Origin: Streptomyces sp. CA-210063
GTDB lineage: Bacteria > Actinomycetota > Actinomycetes > Streptomycetales > Streptomycetaceae
Direction: 5' to 3'
Length of the DNA: 64,000 nt
Assembly (NCBI RefSeq): GCF_024612015.1
Contig: NZ_CP102512.1
Coordinates: 7,936,001-8,000,000, forward strand
The notes under the pieces are model-generated. The model saw only the letters and a program-made list of their open reading frames with translations, did no database searches and was not told the DNA's origin. The position numbers and the translations under genes are program-made. Positions 27,110-34,856 of this stretch are shown here, one piece after another (position 1 is the stretch's first letter; every line of letters starts with the position of its first letter).

Positions 27110-27127
27110 GCGGGGGAAGACCCCCGC
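27110..27127. terminator. 7-bp GC hairpin
   Basis: GCGGGGG-AAGA-CCCCCGC, perfect, in the gap after the TIGR02234 gene. A probable terminator for it. Confidence 0.5.
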
Positions 27128-27185
27128 TGAAGGCACTCCGGCGCGTACGGGACAATGGACGACGAGCGTCCGACTCACCACCAAG

Positions 27186-27227
27186 GCATCGAGCGACACG
27201 CATCGAGCACCACGCATTGAGCAACGA
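27186..27227. repeat. Three 14-bp imperfect tandem repeats
   Basis: Units GCATCGAGCGACAC, GCATCGAGCACCAC and GCATTGAGCAACGA lie directly upstream of the HGxxPAAW gene; the last unit merges into its ribosome-binding region (GAGGAG). It may be a slippage product or a regulator site. Confidence 0.6.
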
Positions 27228-27237
27228 GGAGCAAGAC

Positions 27238-27510
27238 ATGGCGGGCAGCAGCCACGGTCACACCCCGGCCGCCTGGACCGGCGTCACCATCGCCTTCATC
27301 GGTTTCTGCGTCTCGGGCGCCTACATGGTGATGGCCCAGCCGCTGGGATTCTGGGCCGGCATGGTCATCGTCGTCCTCGGCGGCGTCGTCGGCATGATCA
27401 TGCGCGCCATGGGCATGGGCCAGCCGAAGGACGCGCACGCCGTGTACGAGACGGAGGCGGCGCGCAGCAAGACCGCGACGACTCCCGAGCCGGCCGGCGC
27501 CAAGGGCTGA
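27238..27510 (+). CDS. HGxxPAAW family small membrane protein
   Basis: 90 residues, ATG at 27238 with GAGGAG about 8 nt upstream. The name-giving motif is present as HGHTPAAW (residues 6-13). Two membrane helices follow (about 15-33 and 38-58), then a charged tail (MGQPKDAHAVYETEAARSK). The family is known only from actinobacteria, typically next to trp genes; no biochemical role is established. It is followed at once by a very stable hairpin. Confidence 0.9.
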   Translation: MAGSSHGHTPAAWTGVTIAFIGFCVSGAYMVMAQPLGFWAGMVIVVLGGVVGMIMRAMGMGQPKDAHAVYETEAARSKTATTPEPAGAKG

Positions 27511-27516
27511 ACCTCC

Positions 27517-27564
27517 GCCCGAGGGGCGGCCCGGCGGCATCGGCCGCCGGGCCGCCCCTCGGGC
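27517..27564. terminator. Perfect 22-bp hairpin terminator
   Basis: Arms at 27517-27538 and 27543-27564 are exact complements (GCCCGAGGGGCGGCCCGGCG is the start of the first) around the loop ATCG. It begins 7 bp after the HGxxPAAW stop. It should give near-complete termination before the DUF2752 gene. Confidence 0.9.
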
Positions 27565-27585
27565 GCGCGTACGGCCCGCGCGGGG

Positions 27586-27591
27586 CAGAAT
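27586..27591 (+). promoter_or_regulatory. Candidate -10 for the DUF2752 gene
   Basis: CAGAAT lies 7 nt before the GTG at 27599 and after the strong terminator, so a separate leaderless transcript is plausible. Confidence 0.4.
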
Positions 27592-27598
27592 GCGGTGT

Positions 27599-28081
27599 GT
27601 GAACGCCGAGACCCAGCCCGCCGGGCCGCCGCCGCGCGCCGATACGGCCGACGCGGCCGACGCGACCGCCGGTCGTGCCACGAGCCGCGTGCTGCGCCAG
27701 CTTCTGGTGCCCGCCGGAGTGCTCACGGCCGTCGGCGGGGCCTTCGCCTACGTCGCGGCCGTGGACCCCAACGAGCCCGGCCACTACCCGGTCTGCCCGC
27801 TGTGGCGCTTCACCGGCCTCTACTGCCCCGGCTGCGGCGGTCTGCGCAGCGCGCACGCCTTCGCGCGCGGGGACCTCGCGACCGCCCTCACCGACAACGC
27901 GCTCGCCGTGGCGGGTTTCCTGGCCTTCGCGGTGCTGTGGACCGTTTGGGTGGTCCGTGTGGCGCGGGGACGACCGTTGCGGTTCGCACTAGGCCCCGTT
28001 CAACTGTGGACACTCGGCGCCGTGGCGCTGGTCTTCACGGTCGTCCGGAACCTGCCGTTCGGTGGCTGGCTCCATCCTTGA
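27599..28081 (+). CDS. DUF2752 membrane protein
   Basis: 160 residues from GTG 27599 (ATG 27590 possible). The family motif is present: YPVCPLWRFTGLYCPGCGGL followed by RSAHAFARGD, with the Cys-Pro-Gly-Cys-Gly core near residues 81-86. Three hydrophobic segments: about 35-55, 98-118 and 128-148. DUF2752 proteins are uncharacterised; the conserved Cys pair faces the membrane edge and could bind metal or be redox active. It lies just before trpC. Confidence 0.88.
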   Translation: MNAETQPAGPPPRADTADAADATAGRATSRVLRQLLVPAGVLTAVGGAFAYVAAVDPNEPGHYPVCPLWRFTGLYCPGCGGLRSAHAFARGDLATALTDNALAVAGFLAFAVLWTVWVVRVARGRPLRFALGPVQLWTLGAVALVFTVVRNLPFGGWLHP

Positions 28082-28106
28082 TCAAACGGCGAACGTCCAG
28101 GATGGG

Positions 28107-28155
28107 GGCACCTCCCGCCCGAGCCAAGCGAAGCTGGTTCGAGGGTGGGGGAGGG
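28107..28155. repeat. Dispersed imperfect palindrome upstream of trpC
   Basis: The stretch from GGGCACCTCCCGCCCGAG to GGTTCGAGGGTGGGGGAG folds on itself with a few internal loops. It belongs to a class of C-rich/G-rich palindromes scattered in Streptomyces intergenic DNA. It probably ends the DUF2752 transcript. Family assignment is from memory. Confidence 0.5.
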
Positions 28156-28301
28156 ACCGCCGTCAACCGGATGCGAGGCCTACGCCCTCCTCCGGATACC
28201 ATCGCAGTGAACTGCCAGACCCATGAGAACCGCTCGACTGTCAATACAAGACCGTCAAACGTTGTCACCGATTTTCCACCGTCTGAAAGGGGGCCGCTCG
28301 C

Positions 28302-29111
28302 GTGAGTGTGCTCGACGAGATCATCGACGGAGTCCGTGCCGACCTCGCGGAGCGGCAGGCGCGCGTCAGCCTCGACGAGCTCAAGGAGCGCGCGGCGAAG
28401 GCTCCGGCGGCCAAGGACGGCGTGGCCGCCCTGCGCGGCGACGGCGTCAAGGTGATCTGCGAGGTCAAGCGGTCCAGCCCCTCCAAGGGCGCGCTCGCCG
28501 CGATCGCCGACCCGGCCGGCCTCGCCGCCGACTACGAGGCGGGCGGCGCGGCGGTCATCTCCGTCCTCACCGAACAGCGCCGCTTCGGCGGCTCGCTGGC
28601 CGACCTGGAGGCCGTCCGCGCGCGCGTGGACATCCCCGTCCTGCGCAAGGACTTCATCGTCACCTCGTACCAGCTGTGGGAGGCCCGGGCGTACGGCGCC
28701 GATGTGGTCCTGCTGATCGTCGCGGCCCTCGACCAGCCGGCGCTGGAGTCGCTGATCGAGCGCGCCCAGTCCATCGGGCTCACCCCGCTCGTCGAGGTCC
28801 ACGACGAGGACGAGGTCGAGCGGGCGGTCGACGCCGGCGCCCGGCTGATCGGCGTCAACGCGCGCAACCTCAAGACCCTTGAGGTCGACCGCACCACGTT
28901 CGAGCGCGTCGCCCCCGAGATCCCCGACTCCATCATCAAGATCGCCGAGTCCGGCGTGCGGGGCCCGCACGACCTCATCGCCTACGCCAACGCGGGCGCC
29001 GACGCGGTCCTCGTGGGCGAGTCCCTCGTCACCGGCAAGGACCCCAAGACGGCGGTCGCCGACCTCGTCGCGGCGGGCGAACACCCGGCGCTGCGGCACG
29101 GGCGGAGCTGA
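28302..29111 (+). CDS. trpC: Indole-3-glycerol phosphate synthase
   Basis: 269 residues, GTG at 28302 with GAAAGGGGG about 9 nt upstream. It closes the indole ring from CdRP. The (beta/alpha)8 barrel motifs are complete: [14 protein letters not shown] with the catalytic Lys, PVLRKDFIV with the general-acid Lys, [12 protein letters not shown] with Glu, [24 protein letters not shown] and VLVGESLV. No TrpF domain is fused, consistent with PriA doing that step. The 220-bp leader lacks a Trp-codon-rich peptide. Confidence 0.97.
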   Translation: MSVLDEIIDGVRADLAERQARVSLDELKERAAKAPAAKDGVAALRGDGVKVICEVKRSSPSKGALAAIADPAGLAADYEAGGAAVISVLTEQRRFGGSLADLEAVRARVDIPVLRKDFIVTSYQLWEARAYGADVVLLIVAALDQPALESLIERAQSIGLTPLVEVHDEDEVERAVDAGARLIGVNARNLKTLEVDRTTFERVAPEIPDSIIKIAESGVRGPHDLIAYANAGADAVLVGESLVTGKDPKTAVADLVAAGEHPALRHGRS

Positions 29112-29227
29112 CCCGGCCATGACCGACCGCACCTTCGCCGCCGACCGGCTCGGGTCCGCCCCGGCCGGGGCGGCGAGGTGCGCGGGGTCGGCTGTCGAGG
29201 TCGCCCACATGGGTGATCCGGGGCCGG

Positions 29228-29233
29228 TAGGCT
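29228..29233 (+). promoter_or_regulatory. Candidate -10 for trpM
   Basis: TAGGCT lies 8 nt before the ATG at 29242, as expected for a leaderless transcript separate from trpC. Confidence 0.45.
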
Positions 29234-29241
29234 GTGCCCCG

Positions 29242-29445
29242 ATGTTCTCGATCACGATGACTCCCAGGGACCCCTACGCCCGCCTCGCGCGCGGGTGCCG
29301 TCCCCGTGGCTGCCGGGCGCCCGCCCGGCGGGTGCACGGGCGCCGGGTCCGTTACGTCATCGGTGACGAGCCGGGTCAGGTGAACGGCATGCGATGGCCC
29401 CGGACGCGCGTCACCTGCGGTGAGCTGAGCCGCGTCTTCCGCTGA
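29242..29445 (+). CDS. trpM: TrpM-type small basic protein
   Basis: 67 residues from ATG 29242, supported by the TAGGCT hexamer; ATG 29257 would give 62 residues, close to the 63 reported for S. coelicolor TrpM. The protein is strongly basic (RLARGCRPRGCRAPARRVHG) with two Cys near the N-terminus and one near the C-terminus, and no hydrophobic segment. Its place between trpC and trpB is the same as in S. coelicolor, where TrpM is reported to influence tryptophan synthesis and development. Mechanism unknown. Confidence 0.75.
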   Translation: MFSITMTPRDPYARLARGCRPRGCRAPARRVHGRRVRYVIGDEPGQVNGMRWPRTRVTCGELSRVFR

Positions 29446-29457
29446 ACGCACAGCGAT

Positions 29458-29500
29458 GTGCCGTTGCCCGACCCGTGCAAGGGTTCGGGTCGTACGGCAC
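29458..29500. promoter_or_regulatory. Long hairpin between trpM and trpB, possible terminator/attenuator
   Basis: GTGCCGTTGCCCGACCC (29458-29474) pairs with 29481-29500 (GGGTTCGGGTCGTACGGCAC) with small bulges, giving 7 outer and about 8 inner base pairs around GTGCAA. It starts 12 bp after the trpM stop and 176 bp before trpB. It could end the trpM transcript or control read-through into trpBA. Confidence 0.55.
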
Positions 29501-29675
29501 CGCCGGTATGCGCCGTACGGGCGTTCACCGTTGCGGCGGAATCATTGTCACCGGAGCGAGGTCCGACGACCGTCCGCGACGGTGAGCCTTGACAGCGGCT
29601 CCCAGTGCAGCGTGCGCGATCACTGTGAACCCATCGTCCGACCAACCCGGGGCCACGCCCCTGCGAGGTGACCGC

Positions 29676-30965
29676 ATGTCCAGTGAGTTCTTCATTCCCG
29701 ACCCGGAGGGTCAGGTCCCCAGCGCCGAGGGGTACTTCGGCGTGTTCGGCGGCAAGTTCATCCCGGAGGCGCTGGTCGCCGCCGTGGACGAGGTCGCCGT
29801 GGAGTACGACAAGGCGAAGCACGACCCCGAGTTCGCGCGTGAGCTCGACGATCTGCTCGTGCACTACACCGGGCGGCCCAGTTCGCTCACCGAGGTGCCG
29901 AGGTTCGCCGAGCACGCCGGTGGTGCGCGGGTGTTCCTCAAGCGCGAGGACCTGAACCACACCGGGTCGCACAAGATCAACAACGTGCTCGGCCAGGCCC
30001 TGCTCACCAGGCGCATGGGCAAGACCCGGGTCATCGCCGAGACGGGAGCGGGCCAGCACGGCGTCGCCACCGCCACCGCCTGCGCGCTCTTCGGCCTCGA
30101 CTGCACGATCTACATGGGCGAGATCGACACCCGGCGCCAGGCCCTCAACGTCGCGCGGATGCGCATGCTCGGGGCCGAGGTCGTCGCCGTGAAGTCCGGC
30201 TCCCGGACCCTCAAGGACGCCATCAACGAGGCGTTCCGGGACTGGGTCGCCAACGTCGACCGCACGCACTACCTGTTCGGCACCGTGGCCGGGCCCCACC
30301 CCTTCCCCGCCATGGTCCGCGACTTCCACCGGGTGATCGGGGTCGAGGCCCGGCGGCAGATCCTCGAACGCGCCGGACGGCTTCCCGACGCCGCCGTCGC
30401 CTGCGTGGGCGGCGGGTCCAACGCCATCGGGCTCTTCCACGCCTTCATCCCGGACGCCGGCGTACGCCTCATCGGCTGCGAACCGGCCGGTCACGGCATC
30501 GAGACCGGTGAGCACGCGGCGACCCTGACCGCCGGTGAGCCGGGCATCCTGCACGGCTCGCGGTCGTACGTTCTGCAGGACGAGGAAGGGCAGATCACCG
30601 AGCCCTACTCGATCTCGGCGGGCCTCGACTACCCGGGCATCGGCCCCGAACACTCGTACCTCAAGGACAGCGGCCGCGGCGAGTACCGCGCGGTCACCGA
30701 CGACGCTGCCATGCAGGCACTGCGTCTGCTGTCGCGCACCGAGGGCATCATCCCGGCCATCGAGAGCGCCCACGCGCTCGCCGGTGCCCTGGAGGTCGGC
30801 AAGGAGCTGGGCAAGGACGGGCTGATCGTCGTCAACCTGTCCGGGCGCGGCGACAAGGACATGGACACGGCCGCGCGCTACTTCGGCCTGTACGACACCG
30901 GAGCCGACGCCGAGGTCGCCGCCAACGCGGCCGACACCGCCGAGATCGAGGGGGACGCCAAGTGA
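29676..30965 (+). CDS. trpB: Tryptophan synthase beta subunit
   Basis: 429 residues from ATG 29676 with GAGGTG upstream; the open frame extends 29 codons further but without homology. It is a PLP enzyme that joins indole and serine. Seen: the COMM-entry region [20 protein letters not shown], the PLP Lys100 in [32 protein letters not shown], and the phosphate-binding [10 protein letters not shown]. It is a TrpB1-type partner of TrpA. Its stop overlaps the trpA GTG (GTGA). Confidence 0.97.
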   Translation: MSSEFFIPDPEGQVPSAEGYFGVFGGKFIPEALVAAVDEVAVEYDKAKHDPEFARELDDLLVHYTGRPSSLTEVPRFAEHAGGARVFLKREDLNHTGSHKINNVLGQALLTRRMGKTRVIAETGAGQHGVATATACALFGLDCTIYMGEIDTRRQALNVARMRMLGAEVVAVKSGSRTLKDAINEAFRDWVANVDRTHYLFGTVAGPHPFPAMVRDFHRVIGVEARRQILERAGRLPDAAVACVGGGSNAIGLFHAFIPDAGVRLIGCEPAGHGIETGEHAATLTAGEPGILHGSRSYVLQDEEGQITEPYSISAGLDYPGIGPEHSYLKDSGRGEYRAVTDDAAMQALRLLSRTEGIIPAIESAHALAGALEVGKELGKDGLIVVNLSGRGDKDMDTAARYFGLYDTGADAEVAANAADTAEIEGDAK

Positions 30966-31780
30966 GCGGCAACATCCAGCTGTTGAGTGACACCCTCGCC
31001 TCGGCGAAGGCGGAGGGGCGGTCCGCGCTCATCGCCTACCTCCCGGCCGGGTTCCCGACCGTCGACGGCGGTATCGCCGCGATCAAGGCGGTCTTCGAGG
31101 GCGGCGCCGACGTCGTGGAGGTCGGCCTGCCGCACAGCGACCCGGTCCTCGACGGTCCCGTCATCCAGACCGCCGACGACATCGCCCTGCGCGGCGGCGT
31201 CAAGATCGCGGATGTGATGCGCACGGTGCGGGAGGCCTTCGAGGCCACCGGGAAGCCCGTACTCGTCATGACGTACTGGAACCCGATCGACCGCTACGGC
31301 GTCGAGCGCTTCACGGCCGAGCTCGCGGACGCGGGCGGCGCGGGCTGCATCCTGCCCGACCTGCCCGTCCAGGAGTCGGCGCTGTGGAGGGAGCACGCCG
31401 AGAAGCACGGGCTCGGCACGGTCTTCGTGGTCGCGCCCAGCAGCAAGGACGCCCGGCTCGCCGAGATCACCGCGGCGGGCAGCGGCTTCGTCTACGCCGC
31501 CTCGCTGATGGGCGTCACGGGCACCCGGGAGTCGGTGGGCGCGCAGGCCCACGACCTGGTCCAGCGCACCCGGGCCACGGGCAGCGGGCTGCCGGTCTGC
31601 GTCGGGCTCGGTGTCTCCAACGCCGAGCAGGCCGCCGAGGTCGCCGGGTTCGCCGACGGTGTGATCGTCGGGTCCGCCTTCGTGAAGCGGATGCTGGACG
31701 CGCCGGACGAGGCGGCCGGCCTGGACGCCGTACGCGAACTGGCGGGCGACCTCGCGAAGGGCGTACGCCGGAGCGCGTGA
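30962..31780 (+). CDS. trpA: Tryptophan synthase alpha subunit
   Basis: 272 residues, GTG at 30962 overlapping trpB by 4 bp. It cleaves indole-3-glycerol phosphate and channels indole to TrpB. Motifs: [12 protein letters not shown], the catalytic Glu in [19 protein letters not shown], the catalytic Asp in [12 protein letters not shown], and [20 protein letters not shown] with [11 protein letters not shown]. The barrel is complete. It is the last clear trp gene of the run; dsbA-like and lgt follow on the same strand. Confidence 0.97.
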   Translation: MSGNIQLLSDTLASAKAEGRSALIAYLPAGFPTVDGGIAAIKAVFEGGADVVEVGLPHSDPVLDGPVIQTADDIALRGGVKIADVMRTVREAFEATGKPVLVMTYWNPIDRYGVERFTAELADAGGAGCILPDLPVQESALWREHAEKHGLGTVFVVAPSSKDARLAEITAAGSGFVYAASLMGVTGTRESVGAQAHDLVQRTRATGSGLPVCVGLGVSNAEQAAEVAGFADGVIVGSAFVKRMLDAPDEAAGLDAVRELAGDLAKGVRRSA

Positions 31781-31932
31781 CCGGTGTGGGCCCCGGCGCG
31801 TCGAGGGGGCTGGTGACGTTCACCCGTTTGTCGTACGGGGATCGCTGGACGTAACGAGTCAACCGCTCACCCGAACGGGTGGAAGTGGGACCGGGGAGGC
31901 GCGGTGCGCCTCCCCGGTTCGTTCTGCGGGAT

Positions 31933-32706
31933 GTGAGCGAGAAGAACCGTGAGGGAAAGCGCACCGCCCGTGACCGGCTGGCGGAGGAGCGACAGAAGCA
32001 GAAGGCCGCCGAGAAGCGCCGTCGGGCGCTGATCGTGAGCGCCTCGGTGCTGGGCGTGCTGGGACTGGCCGCCGTGATCGGCGTCGCGGCGGCGAACGCG
32101 GGCAAGGACGATGCCGACACCGCGGGCCCGGTCGTGGCGCCCTCGGGGGCCAAGGGCGAGGACAGCCTCGTGATCCCCGTCGGGGACGTCGGCGCCAAGC
32201 CGACCCTCACGGTGTGGGAGGACTTCCGCTGCCCGGCCTGCAAGTCCTTCGAGGACGCGTACCGCTCGACGATCCACGAGCTGACCGAGGCCGGAAAGCT
32301 GAAGGTCGAGTACCACCTCGCCACCCTGATCGACGGGAACATGGGCGGCAGCGGCTCCCGCAAGGCCGCCAACGCCGCCGCGTGCGCGCAGAACGAGGGC
32401 AGGTTCCCCGCCTACCACGACGTGCTGTTCGAGAACCAGCCCGCCGAGACGAACGACGACTTCGCCAGTGACGCCAAGCTGCTCGACCTGGCGCGGAAGG
32501 TGGACGGCCTGGACACCTCCGCCTTCCGCACCTGCGTCAAGGACGGCACGCACGACAGCTGGGTCGTGAAGTCGAACGAGGCCTTCCAGAAGGGCGGCTT
32601 CGGAGGCACACCGAGCGTCTTCCTCAACGGCGCCAGCATCTACCCGGACCAGACCATGACCCCCGCCAAGCTGAAGCAGATGGTGGAGGAGAAGGCCAAG
32701 GAGTGA
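31933..32706 (+). CDS. Membrane-anchored DsbA-family thiol-disulfide protein, second copy
   Basis: 257 residues from GTG 31933. A basic cytoplasmic N-terminus with a run of Lys/Arg/Glu (1-31), a membrane helix (about 32-54) and a DsbA-type domain with CPAC at residues 100-103. GGFGGTPSVFLNGASIY supplies the cis-Pro loop next to the active site. It is closer to active DsbA proteins than the 1860-2660 copy because this loop is complete. Two further Cys (in AACAQNEG and RTCVKDGTHD) could form a structural pair. It precedes lgt, another exported-protein maturation gene. Confidence 0.9.
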   Translation: MSEKNREGKRTARDRLAEERQKQKAAEKRRRALIVSASVLGVLGLAAVIGVAAANAGKDDADTAGPVVAPSGAKGEDSLVIPVGDVGAKPTLTVWEDFRCPACKSFEDAYRSTIHELTEAGKLKVEYHLATLIDGNMGGSGSRKAANAAACAQNEGRFPAYHDVLFENQPAETNDDFASDAKLLDLARKVDGLDTSAFRTCVKDGTHDSWVVKSNEAFQKGGFGGTPSVFLNGASIYPDQTMTPAKLKQMVEEKAKE

Positions 32707-32855
32707 GGCTCGGGGGAGCCGAGCGGGCCGTGGGGCCCGAAGGGTGCGTCCTGCGGGGCCCGTAGGGCGTCAAGGGAGTCGTGGTACGGCGTTATGGACC
32801 CGTTGCCGGGCTGCCCGCCGTCGGCCGGGCCCGGCAAGGTAGCGTCGACCCTGCC

Positions 32856-33908
32856 ATGGAACTTGCCTACATTCCCAGCCCGTCGCGCGGGGTGCTGTAC
32901 CTCGGTCCCGTCCCGCTGCGCGGCTACGCCTTCTGCATCATCATCGGTGTCTTCGTAGCCGTCTGGCTCGGCAACAAACGCTGGGTAGCCCGGGGCGGGC
33001 GCGCCGGCACGGTCGCCGACATCGCCGTCTGGGCCGTGCCCTTCGGCCTGATCGGCGGACGGCTCTACCACGTGATCACGGACTACGAGCTGTATTTCAG
33101 CGAGGGCCGTGACTGGGTGGACGCCTTCAAGGTCTGGGAGGGCGGGCTCGGCATCTGGGGCGCGATCGCCCTCGGCGCGGTGGGCGCGTGGATCGGGTGC
33201 CGGCTCCGTGGCATCCCGCTTCCCGCGTACGCCGACGCCGTCGCGCCCGGTATCGCGCTGGCGCAGGCGATCGGGCGGTGGGGCAACTGGTTCAACCAGG
33301 AGCTGTACGGGAAGCCGACGGATCTGCCGTGGGCCGTGGAGATCACCTCCTCCACGGACGGGCGGGTGCCGGGCACGTACCACCCGACCTTCCTCTACGA
33401 GTCGCTGTGGTGCATCGGTGTCGCGGTCCTCGTCATCTGGGCCGACCGTCGATTCAAGCTCGGGCACGGGCGGGCGTTCGCGCTGTACGTCGCCTCGTAC
33501 TGCGCGGGGCGGTTCTGGATCGAGTACATGCGGGTCGACGAAGCCCACCACATCCTCGGGCTGCGCCTCAACAACTGGACGGCGCTGTTCGTCTTCATCC
33601 TCGCCGTGATCTACATCGTCCTGTCGGCCCGTAAGCGGCCCGGGCGGGAGGAAGTCGTCGAGCCGGGTGTCTCCGACGGTGACGGGGACGAGGGCGCTGC
33701 CGCGGTGGATCTGGAGAAGGACGAGGACTCGGAGTCGGCTGAGCCCTCGGGCAAGGCCGATGCGAAGGAAGAGAAGGACGCGGAGGCGTCCGACGCCGTG
33801 GCTGAGAAGAAGTCCGACGCCGTGGCCGAGAAGAAGTCCGACGCCGTGGCCGAGAAGAAGCCCGACTCCGTCGCCGAGAAGAAGACCGAGTCCGCCGAGA
33901 AGAGCTGA
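32856..33908 (+). CDS. lgt: Prolipoprotein diacylglyceryl transferase with repeat tail
   Basis: 350 residues from ATG 32856. Lgt transfers diacylglycerol from phosphatidylglycerol to the lipobox Cys of lipoproteins at the membrane. The seven-span core (1-265) has the signature AQAIGRWGNWFNQELYG, WEGGLGIWGA, GGRLYHVITDYELY and GTYHPTFLYESLW. A charged cytoplasmic tail of about 80 residues follows, ending in four copies of an 8-residue unit (SDAVAEKK and variants, about 312-343). Such acidic/basic tails occur in Streptomyces Lgt proteins; their role is unknown. A strong terminator follows. Confidence 0.97.
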   Translation: MELAYIPSPSRGVLYLGPVPLRGYAFCIIIGVFVAVWLGNKRWVARGGRAGTVADIAVWAVPFGLIGGRLYHVITDYELYFSEGRDWVDAFKVWEGGLGIWGAIALGAVGAWIGCRLRGIPLPAYADAVAPGIALAQAIGRWGNWFNQELYGKPTDLPWAVEITSSTDGRVPGTYHPTFLYESLWCIGVAVLVIWADRRFKLGHGRAFALYVASYCAGRFWIEYMRVDEAHHILGLRLNNWTALFVFILAVIYIVLSARKRPGREEVVEPGVSDGDGDEGAAAVDLEKDEDSESAEPSGKADAKEEKDAEASDAVAEKKSDAVAEKKSDAVAEKKPDSVAEKKTESAEKS

Positions 33909-33957
33909 CGCACCGCTTCCGTCGCTGTGATCCGCCGCTTCGCGACGGATGTCCCCC

Positions 33958-33990
33958 ACCCACCCGCCTTCTCCCGGCGGGTGGGTTTTT
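33958..33990 (+). terminator. Rho-independent terminator after lgt
   Basis: ACCCACCCGCC (33958-33968), 7-nt loop, GGCGGGTGGGT (33976-33986), then a run of T to 33990. One of the few hairpins here with a true T-tract. Confidence 0.9.
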
Positions 33991-34001
33991 GGGTTCGGGG
34001 G

Positions 34002-34856
34002 TCAGTGTCTGGGGGCGCGGTGGGCCAGGGCCAGGGTTCTGTGGGCGCCCGCCACTACCGCCGGGTCGATGAAGCGGCCGCTGGGGAGGGCTTGGGCGCC
34101 GGGGGTTGTGGTCGCGGCTTCGAGGATCTGTTCGGCTGACTCGATTTCCTGCGGGGTGGGGGCGTAGGCGCGTTCGATGACGGGGAGCTGGCGGGGGTGG
34201 ATGGCGGCGCGGCCGAGGAAGCCCAGGGCGCGGCCATGGGCGGAGGACGCCGCCAGGCCTTCGAGGTCTTTCGTGTCCGGGTAGATCGACTGGGCGGGGG
34301 AGGGCAGGCCGGCGGCGCGGGCGGCGAGGATCACTCGGGAGCGGGGCCAGTCGAGGGCCGGGTCGTGGTGGACGGACAGGTCGGCGCGGAGGTCCGCCTC
34401 GCCGAGGGTGATGCCGTGGAGGGCGGCGTGGGAGGCGGCGATGTCGTAGGCCCGTTCCACGCCCAGGGCCGATTCGAGGAGGGCGTAGAGGGGGATCGCG
34501 CCTCCTTCGGCGGGGGCGGTTCGTTCCGCGACGCTCACGACCTCGGTGGGGGACGTGATCTTCGGGAGGCGGAGGGCCGCCAGGCCGGGGAGGGGGGCGA
34601 GGGTTTTCAGGTCCTCTTCGGCGAGTGGGGTGTGCAGGGCGTTCACGCGGACGTGGACCGGGACGGGGGGAGCGGCCGAGAGGAGTTCGGTGGTGGCCGC
34701 GCGGGCGTAGTCCTTGCGGTCGGGGGCGACCGCGTCCTCCAGGTCCACGATCACCACGTCCGCGCCGGAGGTCAGGGCCTTGGCGACCGTCTCCGGGCGG
34801 TCGCCGGGGACGTACAGCCAGGTCAGGGGGAAGGGCGTCGCCGGCTGGGGGGTCAC
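34002..34856 (-). CDS. CitE-like HpcH/HpaI aldolase (CoA ester lyase)
   Basis: 284 residues from GTG 34856, overlapping the stop of the CoA-transferase gene (GTGA). The family cleaves or forms C-C bonds in CoA esters such as citramalyl-, malyl- or hydroxymethylglutaryl-CoA, using Mg2+. Seen: LYVPGDRPETVAKAL, DVVIVDLEDAVAPDRKDYAR, the metal-binding Glu in LYALLESALGVERAYDIA, ITLGEADLRADLSVHHD, and GFLGRAAIHPRQLPVIERAY. Being coupled to a class III CoA-transferase suggests one activates the acid and the other splits its CoA ester. It is last in the six-gene run. Confidence 0.9.
   Translation of the reverse strand: MTPQPATPFPLTWLYVPGDRPETVAKALTSGADVVIVDLEDAVAPDRKDYARAATTELLSAAPPVPVHVRVNALHTPLAEEDLKTLAPLPGLAALRLPKITSPTEVVSVAERTAPAEGGAIPLYALLESALGVERAYDIAASHAALHGITLGEADLRADLSVHHDPALDWPRSRVILAARAAGLPSPAQSIYPDTKDLEGLAASSAHGRALGFLGRAAIHPRQLPVIERAYAPTPQEIESAEQILEAATTTPGAQALPSGRFIDPAVVAGAHRTLALAHRAPRH

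Noticed and set aside
28223..28301. Possible leader peptide before trpC (ATG at 28223)
   Set aside because: The reading MRTARLSIQDRQT has no Trp codons and no ribosome site; it does not fit Trp attenuation.
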